The position numbers and the translations under genes are program-made. Below the pieces are notes generated by a model that was given only the letters and a program-made list of their open reading frames with translations, had not been told where the DNA came from and did not search any database. Of a DNA stretch of 64,000 nt, positions 1 through 12,891 are shown piece by piece. The DNA lies in the NCBI RefSeq assembly GCF_026210795.1, contig NC_089430.1:2046001-2110000 (forward strand). Reading direction: 5' to 3'. How positions within the stretch are numbered: the stretch's first letter is position 1; every line of letters begins with the position of its first letter. This DNA is from Rhizophagus irregularis (taxonomy: Eukaryota; Glomeromycota; Glomeromycetes; Glomerales; Glomeraceae).

Positions 1-1702
1 ATCATTGTGCATAATTATGGGACTAATGGGAGCAGTTTGATATTTGAAATTTCCGTTATATCAGATCAAAATGTGGATTAATAGTCTATTCTAGAATTTC
101 TCGTTTGAATGATATCCATTTTAGTGATAGAATGACGAAATAATTTTTTTGTTTTGTACAACAGAAAATTAGAAATTTCGAAGTTCGAACAATAGTGTTC
201 TTTACTTTTTTCTTAAAAGCGTAAATTATGGAAATTTTTTTCTTTTTTTTTCGATTATTTAACAAGCCATGATGACATTTAACCCCATTCGAAATGTAAT
301 TGAAAATAAGAAGAATAATAGTAATTACATCATTATGTTTATTTAAGCAAATCAGATGATAAGCCGATCATAAAGAAATTTAGTTAAACAGTAATTATCT
401 TTCATGCATATTTTTACGTTTAACTGTTATCGATTTCTAGATATGGGTTTATTCTAAAGCCTTTTTTCTTTTGCCTTTTATATTCGAAAATTACAATCGA
501 AAAAAAAATAGTTGAATGTCTCCATTTAGATAAAAGCTCCAACTATCAACCGATACCATCATTATAACTATTATGTAACCCAAAAATAGTCAAGACGAAA
601 TATGGCTTTTTCGGAAATATATAGAAAAGTGTCCGGGTGAGTTACAGGAAGTGTCGAAATTCGATCCCATTTTCCGATATCCACGGATCTACCTGGACAT
701 TTCTCAATTTTCATAGGAAAAATTATAAGATTATGATCTGTACTACATGATTTAAGAGACGTTAGAGACGTCCAAATTCATACTAATCATGAAGATCTAT
801 ACTATTTTTTTTTTTGAAATTTCTTTAGTTCTGTTTTATTTTATTCGTTGATTACAAATTACAATTTAAATTGTACCGTATAAGGTTTTTTATTATATTT
901 TTTTCAGATTACAAAAAGACTTACGTCACTTTATCACTTTATTTAACGATAATTTTTATTTTTTATGTTAGTACATGGTTTGGTTAATATGAAAATTTGA
1001 AATCGAATTTTGAGACAATGGTCTGGAAAAATCGAAAAAAAAAATCATATAATTCAATAAAAGAACAAATAGGACTCATCCATGATGGTTTTGGTACAGC
1101 TTTAAAAGAATTTGTTGAATGTTAAGCGTTATTAAATATTTTATCAATGTCGATGGTTTATACAAAGTATGACTAGCTATATGAGATAGCGGAGAGAGGC
1201 TTTTTTATTAAAAAAATGCTCTTATTTGTTTGTTTACTATGAAGATACAATCCTGATAATTGAAATTTTTTCTATAATCTATACTTTAAGGATACATTTT
1301 AATCAATAAAAAAGATATTATTCATATCACCAAAAAAAGAATAAAACAAGTTTTTCTTAGGTCCAATAGACCGTTATTCAGATAGTTTTTTAAAAAAATA
1401 TGCGTAAATTTCAAATTCTTTTTTAATCACATTTTCAAACTTTGCATATTTAATATTTAAATTATAAGAAAAATAATTTACGATATTTAATGAAAAAAAA
1501 AAGTTATATAAAATAATAAAAATAAAGATAAAATAATATATGAAATTCTGCTATAAAATACAACATGTACAGTATATCAAAAAAGTAGTCTATAAAATTT
1601 GTATTTAAGTTTTAATACGTTTCCCTATTTATTATATAGAAAAAAACAAATAAATATATTAATTATTATTATAGTTAATAATATGTAAAGATTATGATTA
1701 TT
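1..1702. other. AT-rich intergenic region
   Basis: No convincing coding sequence is seen on either strand. The stretch is AT-rich with many A and T homopolymers. An open stretch of about 40 codons near 590-710 on the plus strand has no recognisable motif and no splice context. It lies beyond the 3' end of the minus-strand kinase that follows. Confidence 0.6.
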
Positions 1703-4088
1703 TTACTTACTATCGTTTTGAGTTTCAATTCCTAATTCTTCAAAATGACGTTTTCTCGAAAAATCTCGAGTAGTAGAATTAGTACTTAGTAAAGATGACC
1801 TAAAATGTTTTAAAAATAATTAAACCTATTTTTGCCTTTTTTGCAAAATTATAAATTATGTGATTACCTTTGCTTGCTTTGCATATCTATATCAAAATCA
1901 TATTCTTTTGTAATATATTCTAAATAATAATGATAATATTAAATTAATAAAATTCATCAATAATTTCTTTAAAACTTAACTAAAATATTTTACATACCTT
2001 GTTTCGTAGTCACTAAGTTTGTAGAGAAATATAGATTATTAAATATAGAATTAGTACTCCTAGATCCTAATGATCTAGAAGTGTAAATAGCGCCAGAATG
2101 AGATTTTCCTGTATATTCGGGGCCAAGTTTCTTCAATTTAATTAACTCTAATCGTTTTTCTTCAGCCCGATCAACTTGTAAAAAATTTGATACTTCTATA
2201 GAATGCAAAGCTTTAGCAACTTCTAATGCGGAAGGTCTTTCCGCAGGATTAGAATCCCAACAACTTTTCATTAAATTAGCAAAACATTCAGGAGTATCAT
2301 GTGTAATTTCGGGTCTTTCTCCATCAATAATTTCGTAAACAAGGTTAGCATCATGCCTAATACTGGCAAAAGGTTTACAACCTGTTGTTAATTCCCACAT
2401 GATCATACCCATACTATATATATCGGATTCTTTTGAAAAAGTAGCACCTTTAAATATTTCTGGTGCAATATATGGCATTACTCCATATATTTCATTATTT
2501 AATAAAGTACTATTTGCAGATTGTGATAACCCTAAATCACCAATTATCCATCTTTGGTCTATTTGCCCCGTTTTTTCTAATAATATATTTCCACTATGGA
2601 AATCTCGATGTATAAAGTTTCTTCTATGAATAATAGTAAGTCTATAATTAAGAGTGATTAATTAGTGAATTTATATATATTATATAATATTAACAATAAA
2701 TTTATCCATTAAAATTTAACACTGACCCTCTAGCAATATATGATAAAATATTTAATTTCATTTCCCATGTAATATTTCTAAAATTTTCTTGTAAATAATT
2801 ATGTAAATTTCCTCCATTTGCATATTCCATTATTAGCATACATTCCTTTGTTTCAGGATTTTGTGTAATTCCGTAACAACCAATAATGTGATTTGCGTCA
2901 TATTTGTAATTATAAAGTGACTTTAACTAAAAAGTTAAAATTATCATTATAAAATGCAATTAAAAAAATATGTTATTCATACAATATATACTATTTACCT
3001 CATTTAAAAAATATTTGTCCATATCCCACGAGTTAAGAAATCTTTTTATAATAACTGTTTTTTTATAATACTCTACTTGATTAAAGTGACGCCACTGTGC
3101 TTTATAAATAATGCTAAACCCTCCTTCTGCTATTTTTTCCAAATTTGTAATTCGAGAATATGGAATCCATCTAATCCATTTTACTGATGATTTATAACGA
3201 TAATAATCATTTTTAAACCTGAAAAAAGCATCATATATCTCAAGAGAATTTAAATCTTTAACGAAAGAATCAAATATTCTCCGATTCAATATTACTCTTG
3301 TAGAGGCAAGGAATTTTTCTATATCAAAATTCTCACTGTCGATATATGTGATAGTAATAAATGATAGTAGTCTATTGCATTTTTTACATTGAGATTGAGC
3401 AGTGTTTCCAAAAATAATATTCGTTGTTAAACAATATCTACATCCAGTATAAGTTGCAAAACAATCTGAACACCATTTTTGACAATCGGATATAAACTCT
3501 AGGGATAACTTGCAGTTTATACAAATATTACAATTATCCCACCATGGTAAACATAGAATTGGAATAAATTCCTTAGTCAAAGTTGATTTTAACCGTCCAT
3601 GAGAAATTTGATAACAATCTGGGCATATTTTGAACGAACAGCTCTGTTCGGGGAATAATTTTCCACATAATTTGCAATTCTCACTTTCTTGTACTTTTTT
3701 GCTTTTCATAACGAAAATAGTATGAAAATATTTGTTTAAAATATAAGATATCACAGCGACTATCAAACTTTTCTTGAATATTTTGTGTACAAAAATTCAC
3801 ATTTCTGCTTGTCTCATTCTTATTATGACGTATATCATTTGTACTCATACGTATATCTAAGTACATATCACTATTATCACTTATATTTTCAATATACTTT
3901 ATTAAGCATATTTTACAATATTTTTGATTAAATAAAACCGTTACGGAATATTCATTTCCGCAATAACTACATTCATTTTGGAGCCGATTAAAAGAAATAA
4001 ACAAAATCGGTATAGGGCTAGATTTTAATTTTGGAGTTGGGTCAAAAGAATTTTCATTATTTTCATTTGTAGATTCCAAGCGTGACAT
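1703..4088 (-). CDS. Cys-rich TKL-like protein kinase, one frameshift
   Basis: Five exons are inferred: 4088-2999, 2926-2727, 2641-1998, 1919-1868 and 1799-1703. The protein starts MSRLES. It has four CxxC...CxxC pairs, including CKLCGK and CRYCLTTNIIFG, then a kinase domain: lysine in VIIKRF, HRDFHSGN catalytic loop, DLG in place of DFG, APEIFKG, and a W-x-L-T-T-G region. These match the family fold of an active Ser/Thr or TKL-like kinase; substrates are unknown. Exon 1 carries a one-base shift at the run of six T (3697-3702 on the plus strand, A on the coding strand): upstream the frame is in register with paralogues at 28103 and 60594, and downstream the register moves by one. This may be a true pseudogene or a homopolymer sequencing error. 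Exon structure matches those two paralogues, including the small 3' exons; the last exon could also splice onward at its GTAAGT. Confidence 0.8.
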
Positions 4089-5196
4089 AATGATAGGTTT
4101 TTGGGTAAAAGTGAATTTTTTTTCTTTTATCACAATAAAGTAAGATATGGAGAACCAAAAAATTTCATTAATGAACTTTTTTGGAATTTTTATCCAAAAG
4201 ATCAACAGTACTAAACAAATTTGGTCCTTAGGCTACAATTCGTACAACCAAAAATACGGACATCTGGCTTATTTTTTGCCGATCGCGATCATTAAAAAAC
4301 TACAAAGGTAATTAAATGGCAAAAAAAAAATTTCAATAATAATTAACCAAAATCAGGAGATATACTATTAAAGGGTAATTAAACACAAACAAGCTAAAAT
4401 CAATAATATACCAAATCAAGAGTGAAAAGTGATGAGAAACATTGATGAGGGACGGACGATTGGATGAAAAAAGAAATAATGGAGAATGAAAAAGAGAGAG
4501 AGAGAGATGAAATTAATTATGGAAAAAATATAATGATAGAAATAATGATGGGAATCATGAAAAATGAAGGAAAACCAAGTAAATGATATAAAGTTAGTGA
4601 TGAACAACATGTAAGAATGAAACAAAAAAAGAAATTAAATATCTTCGCGGATGATAAAAATATAAATGAGAAAAGAGCCCAATGGGTAAGGAATATACAA
4701 AAGGGCGGGGAGTGAAGGAAAAATAATTTTATCTGATTAACCATAGTTAAAAGTCACGTGATACACGTTATAAAAGATTTCCAACATAAATTTTATAGGT
4801 TAATAGTTTTTTTTTATTTTAGTTCGTTTTATTTTTTTGTTACTTTTGTTTTTAGTTTAGATATTGGGATTGTCCGATTGAAAAATGCATGCAAATGTGC
4901 AACTATAAAAAACACTTCGGCCTTGAGTTCAAACAAAATAAAAAGTTTGAAATTAATTAATTATTTTCATTTTCATTTTTTTTTCCTTTTTTAAATTCAA
5001 ATCTTTTTTATATGCAAATTCTATATTTATAATTTTTATCAATTTCACGTCTTATAAATTGAACAGATTGAATTCCTTTGCTCTTATTTAATTTATTTTT
5101 TTTTCTCCATTCCTTACTTCTTTCTTTTTTTCTCTTATAAAGTGATTTTAATCTTTATTTTTTTCAAATATACAGTAATAATATTAATATATTAAT
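4089..5196. other. Intergenic region between kinase and glycosyltransferase relic
   Basis: Divergent promoter space between the minus-strand kinase and the plus-strand relic. It includes a GA-rich low-complexity stretch (about 4480-4630). Open frames here are made of poly-Phe/Ser/Lys caused by base composition and show no domain. No TATA box could be assigned with confidence. Confidence 0.5.
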
Positions 5197-7355
5197 ATGT
5201 CCCTGCAAAATCAATCAACTACAGGGCAAAAAGCTTATCGACATAATACGAGCATAAATAATACACTTCTTGAAAATCCCGTAACTAATCCTACATATCT
5301 TAAAACCAATTGATATTTTTCCGAAAAAAATCTCATTTAAATAATGTATTAGATGATACTCCACCTTTAATTCCTCCCCCAACTCCATCAAAATCTAAAA
5401 AGATCGATAAGAATGATGGTAATTTTGATATAAGAAATATGTTCTTTATTCTCATATTTTGTGGTTCTCTCGTGTATTTCTTGGTGCTTTAAGTGGATTA
5501 GGTCCTCCATTTGATGATGAAATTGATATTTCTATTGTAAAAGTTAATATTACAAATACTGTAAATTGATACTAATAATATTATAAATGATTTAAATGAT
5601 AATAATAATAATATAGAAATTATTGATGAAAAAGATGATGAATTTTTACAAATTTCGGACGAAATTCATCATGTGATAATGATGACGTAGTTAATAATAA
5701 TGATGGAATTAAAAAATGAAAATGTTGATTTTATCGAAAATACGGCAATTGATATTGAAAATGTAAATCCTGAATTAATAATTAAAGAAGAAAAAGAAGT
5801 TGATCAGGATTTAGAATTACCACCTGAAGATGTTATTAAACCTGAATCCCCAAATGAGATATCTGATGATATGAAATCTGAAAAGAAAGAAGATATTATA
5901 GATGATATAGAAGATGAAGGTTTAGATCCTATTCCTTTAAATAATGATGATGTTTCAAATAATAATGATGAAAATAAACTTGATCAAGATGATAAAAACA
6001 TTACTTTTAACATTGTAGATGGTTTACCAAATAAACTTAAAAATAAGAAGAATAGTTATCAAAAGACGATTCCGGCCAGATATGGTGAATCAGAGAATCA
6101 AGATCAAGATTATCCTAAAAATGATTATTCTAATTATACTTATATGAGACATACTGTAAGACTCATTTCACTTATGATGATGTTGTTGGATCACTAACAG
6201 ATGAAGAACGTGATGATATTAATAAGACTCAATTATTAGAAATGAATACAAATGAAAGTTCGGATTCTTCTTGCGGTACATGGCAAGGTAATTACTCGAT
6301 GTTACATTAGAAAATCTTATCAGGAAATGAAGCGCAAAGATATGTTAGTTATATTTGTGATGACAAAATAATTGTGGAGGATTATCTGACAGGTAAGTAA
6401 AGGTTCTTTTTTAAAAAATGAGTACACCTAAATTGGTAATTGACGTCTTAAATTTTAAATTATTAGAATTCTTGAAATGACATCTGCATTTGTATTCGCT
6501 TTACTTACAAACCGAGCGTTCCTTGCAGATTGGCAAACTCCTTTCCACTTGAAACTATTTTTAGCTCACCAAAGTCATGATTTCATTAAATCCATCATCT
6601 AATATTAGTGAACTTGAGACAAGTGAGATCAATGTTATTGATTTCGATGCAAAAAATTTAGATCAACAATTCATGCTTTCTAATTGGACAACAAAATATC
6701 CAAGTACTTTTATAAAGTTTTATTCAAATCGTGGAATGAATATAAGATCTTTTGATTCAAAATATTATTCACAATCATTAAAAGATATAGGTTTAAGGCC
6801 ACATACAATATTTGGTTGTGTTGTTGATTATTTATTCCGACCTGCACCTTCTGCTCTATCATTTATAACTCAGTATACATCATTATTGCTCTTCCAAGTA
6901 TATTTACGGTTGGAATACAAATTAATGCTCAGAATAGTTTCACTTCATTACAAGATTATAATCATTTTTTAATTGCGCAGATCAACTTACGCAAACTTAT
7001 GCTGCACTTAATCAAAAGTTATTTATTATTTTGTAACGGGTTCATCAGAATTAAGAAATAAAGCAGTACAAAAATTGAACATTTTGTTGTTTCCGAATTA
7101 CCCGCCAATTCAAATCTCGATAATCTTCATAATCCTGATAATGTAATCAATGCTATGATTGAAAGTTGGATTTTTAGTAAAACTGATTATAGAGTAGGTA
7201 GACGAATAAAAATTATATGCGTGTATCTAATATATTTAATATATAAAATAATTAATTCTTATCATTTTTTTTTAGATAATTTCATCAGGAATTATGGTAA
7301 ATTGTCAGCTTTTCATTCAAAACAACTTCACACCACAATTTCCATTTGCAATTAG
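5197..7355 (+). pseudogene. Degenerate type II membrane glycosyltransferase (fucosyltransferase-like)
   Basis: The reading passes through at least five frame changes, so this is a relic. Pieces in order: a start MSLQNQ at 5197; a cytosolic Pro/Lys segment (PPLIPPPTPSK) and one membrane span around FFILIFCGSLVYFL; a long acidic stem (5700-6170); a block reading CGTWQGNYSMLH; then GG-x-S-D-x beside a possible GTAAGT donor near 6392; then TSAFVFALLTNRAFLADWQ; then a body ending in VGIQ-type and YFVTGSSELRN blocks and SKTDYR ... YGKLSAFHSK near 7150-7340. This order of a G-L-x-D-R-like loop, an ALLT-x-R-x-x-L segment and a C-terminal YGKLSAF segment resembles xyloglucan-type alpha-fucosyltransferases. 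Acceptor sugar and location (Golgi expected) are inferences. The assignment rests on motif memory, not alignment. Confidence 0.55.
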
Positions 7356-7869
7356 AAAAAGTTGATTTTGAATATTTTGTAGAATAATGAAAGTTCGGGA
7401 CTGCGGTATTTGTAAGATTATTAAAATTATTGATTCAAAATATTTATTAATTGATTTGATTTTTATTTAAAAAAGTTATTATTTTCTGTTTGCATTCTAA
7501 AAAAAAAATCTTAATATATTGTTAAGTATATAAAAAATTTTTGAAATTTTAGTTTTAAAAAAAAAAGATTTAACTATATTAAACTGAGTTATTGATAATT
7601 AATACATAATTCATTGGAAACTATCATACTGGATTTAATTTTCTTCGTATCAAAGAGAGAATGAAACTATTGGTTTATAAAATACTGTATGAAGTGTAAA
7701 ATATTTGAGTTAGACTCGGGCATCACAATTTATCATGTGTTAATTAAAGGTTCACATGTACCGATTCTTGTACATATCAATGATCATATGCATAAAAGAT
7801 AGGGCCAAACAATCATTTCATCATAATAATCAATCGTGTGTAATGACATTTTTATAAAGGGAGAAAAGG
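7356..7869. other. Intergenic, no gene seen
   Basis: AT-rich DNA between the glycosyltransferase relic and a short coding-like fragment. It could include part of the same decayed locus, but no frame is open for long. Confidence 0.4.
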
Positions 7870-8154
7870 GTTTCTTTACTTGTAAATGGAAATGTTTTAG
7901 CCTGTGTAGACGCATATCACAACCAGTATTGTCTCGAATATTTTTATTCTGGAATTGAAGAACTTTCTAAATCGTACAATGAATGTTTGGAAATGAATAT
8001 AAATCTTGATGAAGAATTTGAAGAATCAATGCAAAAAAATGAAGAGGATGAATTATCAGATGATACTGATGAGTTTCGAAACAATAATACAATTGATGGA
8101 CTTACAAAAGCAATATTAGGTACATTTGCTAATTTTATAAAAGTAATGAAATAA
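7870..8154 (+). pseudogene. Orphan coding fragment with acidic tail
   Basis: An open stretch without a start codon runs VSLLVNGNVLACVDAYH, then a 40-residue Glu/Asp/Asn-rich segment, and ends IKVMK before a TAA. Codon use and the sensible hydrophobic start suggest a real but 5'-truncated exon. No family is recognised. The antisense open frame over the same interval is taken as its shadow. Confidence 0.3.
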
Positions 8155-9103
8155 ATATATTTTAATCGAAAATACAAACGCATCCTGTATTTCAAGATAT
8201 AACTAATATAATTATCTAATTAAATAAAGTTAAATAAAAGTTTATACGACACTGTGTTTAATTTAATTGATTAATGTTGATCAACACATGAAATCAAACC
8301 AATCGTTGGATTTGTGTGCCAGGTTAATGGCGCAGGCGCAACGCCACAGCCACCTGTCACGTGACATGTGACAATAAACATCACCTCGGTTACACCACGG
8401 GTGCGGGATTATAGATCCTCAATGAGTTAATAGTAAAATGCAACGGTACCAGTGAAAGATCTGCCGATAATCAATATAATGAAAAAAAAATGATAAATCA
8501 GTGATGAACTACACGAAAATATTTTTTTTTTTTCGAAATATTCTGTCTATATTTTTTAAAATTTTGGATCGGCTGTTTGAAATACCTCAAAAACATATAA
8601 AATTTTATTACACACTTGAAAATAATACTAATAAAAGAAGAAAAGGCTATTTTAAAACGTTTTACATAAAAGTATTTAGTATATACTTATTGAAATCTCG
8701 AAAAAAAAGGATGTAATCTTAACTTTCTATCATAAAAGAGCAAAAAACATACAAAATTAAGAACAAAGCAACCAGTGGTCTAATTTAATAAAAAAAACTT
8801 CGCCTATATAGAGCTAGCATATATAACCTTGACTTTTGAGATCGGCTGCTTTTCTATGCGTTCGCGTCGAAAGTAAAAATTTGCGCAATTTTATAGTAGA
8901 TTTCTATCATGTAACCAATTTATGGTGACAGTTCTGGTTATTATTGATCAGTTTGTGTAACTAGAATTGTCCCCCGTTTATTTAACCCCTAGACATTATA
9001 CTGTACTCCATTCGTTTATATAATTAATGTAATTAATATATATGCTTTTATATTAAAATCGAAGTATTTTATTCGTTATTTAAATTTTTTAGAAATAATC
9101 ATT
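8155..9103. other. Intergenic with GC-richer patch and possible TATA boxes
   Basis: Contains a short GC-richer patch around 8320-8400 and two TATA-like motifs near 8804 and 8819 (TATATAG and ATATATAA). These lie about 290 bases upstream of the ATG at 9104 and could be core promoter elements, but this is only a consensus match. Confidence 0.3.
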
Positions 9104-10110
9104 ATGGAAGGCGATATTACCGAAAAAACACCGGTTAGTTAATTATCTAGATTTTTAGAGTATTTATACTATAGAAACAAATAAAAAAAAAACGCGATTT
9201 TTTGGTAAAAGTGATATAATTTATTTGTATTTATTATATTATGTACTGTAGCATATTTTCGATTTTTGTGTTTATCTGTTATTTTATTATTAATTTATCG
9301 TGTATTTATTTTTGTTAATGTTATCTTTTTTTTAAATCATGATACGCTTTTATCATCTTTTATCATTAAATATCATCGTAGAATATTAATTTGTTTAATT
9401 TTTATTAATTATCTGTTGTAAAACTTTAATTATTAAATTTTTAATTGTTAAATTTATCGTGAAGCTTTTAATTTGTTAGATGATATTGAATTATTATTAA
9501 AGAATGACATTAATAAAAAAATTCATTTATAGATCATTTCTTGGGATACCTTACCCGAATTTTTAAAACAAATACTTCCTCAAAATTATACATATTTAAT
9601 AAAAAGATTTAATGAATTACCATCATTTTGAACTGTTGAGGTTTTGAAATTCCACAATTTGATTAGGCAAGCGAATGGTTTAAAGATTTCGAATCAAGAT
9701 CAAAACTACGATGCCAGAAACTAAACGCTACGAAATAAAAGAAAAGTGTGTACTTTTTCGAGAGAAACAGCGATATGGTTAAGAAGAAACAGGAAACGAA
9801 GCGTCCACAATCATCGCGAGCATGAAATGTTGGATGCACTGCAATGATTCATCTTCGTTTAGAGAGTTGGGGCATCGAATTGAGTCACCCACTAGAGATA
9901 AATTTAAAATTCACGCATAATCACGTAGTTAACTCGGCGGAATTGTTGAGCTTTTGACGTGTAGACGGAGCAGTTCGTGAAAAATACTTGGAGTTATTCA
10001 AAGATGTGCACCAGCAATGTATGTTGAACTTCACTTTAGCGCAACCATCAAGAATTATTAGAACTACTTGCCGACCGAGCATAAAACCCTGATTACAATT
10101 ATATTGTCAA
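9104..10110 (+). pseudogene. Decayed transposase, probably MULE-type
   Basis: A 10-codon first exon (MEGDITEKTP) ends at a GTTAGT donor at 9134. It joins in frame to an exon at 9533 reading IISWDTLPEFLKQILPQNY, but a TGA follows at 9629-9631. Beyond it, coding-like pieces continue in changing frames: KFHNLIRQANGLKIS, then RRNRKRSVHNH, then HLRLRE, then NLKFTHNHVVNSAELLSF followed by VDGAVREKYLELF. The combination of an H-N-H block, an S-F-R-R-like segment and V-R-E-x-x-x-x-x-F resembles the N-terminal part of Mutator-like (MULE) transposases. No DDE domain or terminal inverted repeat was found, so only a 5' remnant remains. Confidence 0.4.
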
Positions 10111-11644
10111 ATTGTCTGAGTGAAAATGTATTAAAAAATCAGCCAAATTGATAGAGTTTCAAGATTTGTTCAATGTTTACAATAGAATTTATTCAATTTT
10201 TGCTTATTTTACATTTGTTTATATTACATATAATTATTAAATTTATAATTACAATTGTTTTACTATACGAAAAAAAAACCAATTACACATTAGTCAACAA
10301 TTATGAAAATACTAATATTGTCTATATAATATTTTAATCGTTATGATAAAATTATTAATTTTAGCCTCGAAAACAAAAAAAATAAAAAATGGAGTATAAT
10401 AATACAATACTAATTTCCGGTACCACTGTGCTTTAATAAAAAGTGTAAGATTGTTATCGGGAAAAACGGGACAGACAACGGTACAAGATGTCCTATTTTT
10501 ATTTTTTATTTGTAAGAGAGTTCATACAATCTAAGAATTTCTCATCCATAGTTTATAGGCGTATTTTTTATCAAAATTTTTATATGTAAAAATTAGTTTA
10601 CGTATTTTTGGCCTAAATTTGGCTAATCTTATATATTTACTGTACGTTTACCGCATTGTAATATTTAGTTTTAATTGAAAGTAATTTCTAAAGGTAAAAA
10701 GTGAAATTATAGAAAAATATTATTGAAAAAATGGTAAATTAGAATAAATTCTATTTTTTCACAATTAGTATTTGATTTTATAAATAATATAGAAGTCATG
10801 ATAAAATAATTAATAATGTCTGAAATTTTATTTGCGTACTTTTGCAGGATTTTCAATATCAGGTGTCAATTATGTGTACTACCATACTCAAATTGATTTT
10901 TTTTGTCGCACAAATTTACTCAAGTAATCTATATTCTGTGCGAGTAGAGAAGACCAATCATCTCTATTTAACGGGCACGTTATAATTGTCGCACCTAACA
11001 TCTATTCTCTAGAGTTACTAAAAAAAGCCCTTGGCCACTTTTTGTTCACATATTAGACCTAATATCATTATATTTTATTTACCTCCGTTTGGAATTAGAT
11101 AGTTGAAAATTCGCTTACTAAGGGAACGGCACCACAAAAACGATTTTTTCTTGTCATCTATTCTCTATAGTCTACCAAAAAACAACCCTTTAGTTGCTGT
11201 CTTGGTCGCATATAAAACTTAATACCGTTAGAGTATTTGTTTCTTAATATCACGGTAGAAACAAAGAAACAAATGTAAATAAATAAATAACGAGGAGCAT
11301 CTGCAATAATATAAAAAGTGAGAAAGACGGTTTACTATTATTTCAATATTGTACTTTCCGTTTCTTTTGTTTTCTTGTCAATATTAACACATATTTTGAT
11401 CTCTAGTAGTTAAAAATAACTATATAGTTGGTTGACTTGTAACTGCGCCACAAAAAAAACGAAGGAAAAAAAAGCGAAAACCCGATATTTAAATGGTTTT
11501 TTTTTAAGACACAGCAGAAAACTTTGCATAAGTCTAACCATCTAGAAATTCACCACAAATATAATTATCAGATATGCTCATATGCAATAATGCTGTGTCA
11601 ACTAATTAATATAGTAATAGTAATTTGAATTCCTTATACTGTGA
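10111..11644. other. Intergenic; upstream of kinase
   Basis: No coding sequence recognised. It contains a diverged direct repeat (listed separately). The bases just before 11645 end in GTGACAG, a plausible 3' splice site, so an unseen 5' exon of the next kinase may lie here. Confidence 0.45.
10985..11240. repeat. Two diverged direct repeat copies of about 85 bp
   Basis: Copy one (about 10988-11068) and copy two (about 11147-11239) share CATCTATTCTCTA, a TCTACCAAAAAA/TTACTAAAAAAA block followed by CCCTT, then TTCACATAT/TCGCATATAA and ACCTAATATC/ACTTAATACCG. They lie about 160 bases apart and have drifted. Origin unknown. Confidence 0.4.
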
Positions 11645-12891
11645 CAGCTGCGTCTCGAAGAGTGTCATACCGACAAAATAAGGATATTATTGGATGGCGA
11701 GGTATCACAAATAATTAAATATTATGATCCTCAAAGTTTTAAGATTCTTGGTAAGATAGCTTCTGGCCAATCAGCCTTGGTTTATAATGTACGTTGGAAA
11801 AGTACGTCAAAGTTCGCAATTAAAAAATTCTTCGAGAGTTCTAGTAAAGAGGACATAATTAATGAGGTACTTACTGATACAATATGATAAAGCTTATTGT
11901 ACAAATATTTACGATTTTTATTTCTAGATTTTCCTAACGGGAATTATTAATTATCATCCGAATATAATTCAATTCTGCGGACTTACGAAATTACAAGGTA
12001 AATAATGACAATTATACAATAAATCTACAATAATTGCTTTTTGACATGCTCTATTATTCTTTAGATGAAAAAAATTACTCGCTTGTCCTTGAATACGCAG
12101 AAGGGGGGACATTGGGAAAATATTTAAGAGATGATACTATAAGTTTTGAATGGGAAAGTCAATTAAAATTTGCTAAGGATATCGCAAGTGCAATTTCATG
12201 GTTACATGATGATGTGGGAATAATACACGGTGATCTTGTAAGTGTAATATGTTCGTGTTCGTGTTATCTCATAATTTATTATATTAATATCGTGAACACT
12301 ATTCTTTTTAGCATCCAAATAATATCTTAATTAATAATGGTACAATAAAAATAGCAGACTTTGGATGTTCATATCTCAAAAGATCAAACCGTAATGCTCA
12401 AGTACAAGGTGTAATACCTTACATGGATCCCAATCTTTTTGAGCAAAGTCCATGTTCGTCCGAAACCCGAGAACATCCATATATCTTAACCGAAAAGGCC
12501 GATATATATAGTCTAGGGGTATTGTTCTGGGAGTTAACAAGTCGCAAATCACCTTTCGATTTTGAGAAAAAAACCACAAAAGGCGACCATTCTTCCATTA
12601 AAATGAATATTCGTAACGGTATTAGAGAAAAACCTGTTAAAGACACAAATGATAAATTCATCGCACTTTATGAAAGTAAGTATGAATTAAAGAATAATTT
12701 TCTGCAAACAATTTTTATAATTATTTTACTTTATTTTATTAGAATGTTGGCAACACGAAATAGATGATAGGCCGAATATTCAGCAAGTAAATTCAGAACT
12801 CAATCTTATTAACCCTGAAAAAAACAATGTATCAACTACTTTTACTCCCGGGAAAAGTGAAGCAAATGAGGATTTATACTTGTCGGATTAA
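11645..12891 (+). CDS. TKL-like protein kinase, 5' end not found
   Basis: Five exons join in frame: 11645-11866, 11928-11997, 12065-12237, 12312-12675 and 12743-12891, giving 325 residues. The first exon follows a CAG acceptor and holds no ATG before the kinase domain, so the true start is in an unseen upstream exon or lost. Kinase landmarks in order: glycine-rich loop IASGQSALVY, lysine in FAIKKF, a hinge near VLEYAEGG, catalytic loop IIHGDLHPNN (Gly replaces the Arg of HRD, Asp kept), ADFG metal-binding motif, an APE-equivalent region reading PYMDP, and DIYSLGVLFWEL. The C-terminus ends at a clean TAA. HGD kinases lack the arginine that normally contacts the phosphorylated activation loop, so control may differ. 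It belongs to a different subfamily from the Cys-rich kinases nearby. Confidence 0.82.

Noticed and set aside
4416-4994. Several overlapping open frames of 69-78 codons on both strands
   Set aside because: Phe/Ser/His-rich translations from low-complexity DNA, no domain and no splice context.
7944-8195. Minus-strand 83-codon frame rich in Ser
   Set aside because: Antisense of the acidic coding-like fragment on the plus strand; Ser/Phe content is the expected shadow of Glu/Asp codons.
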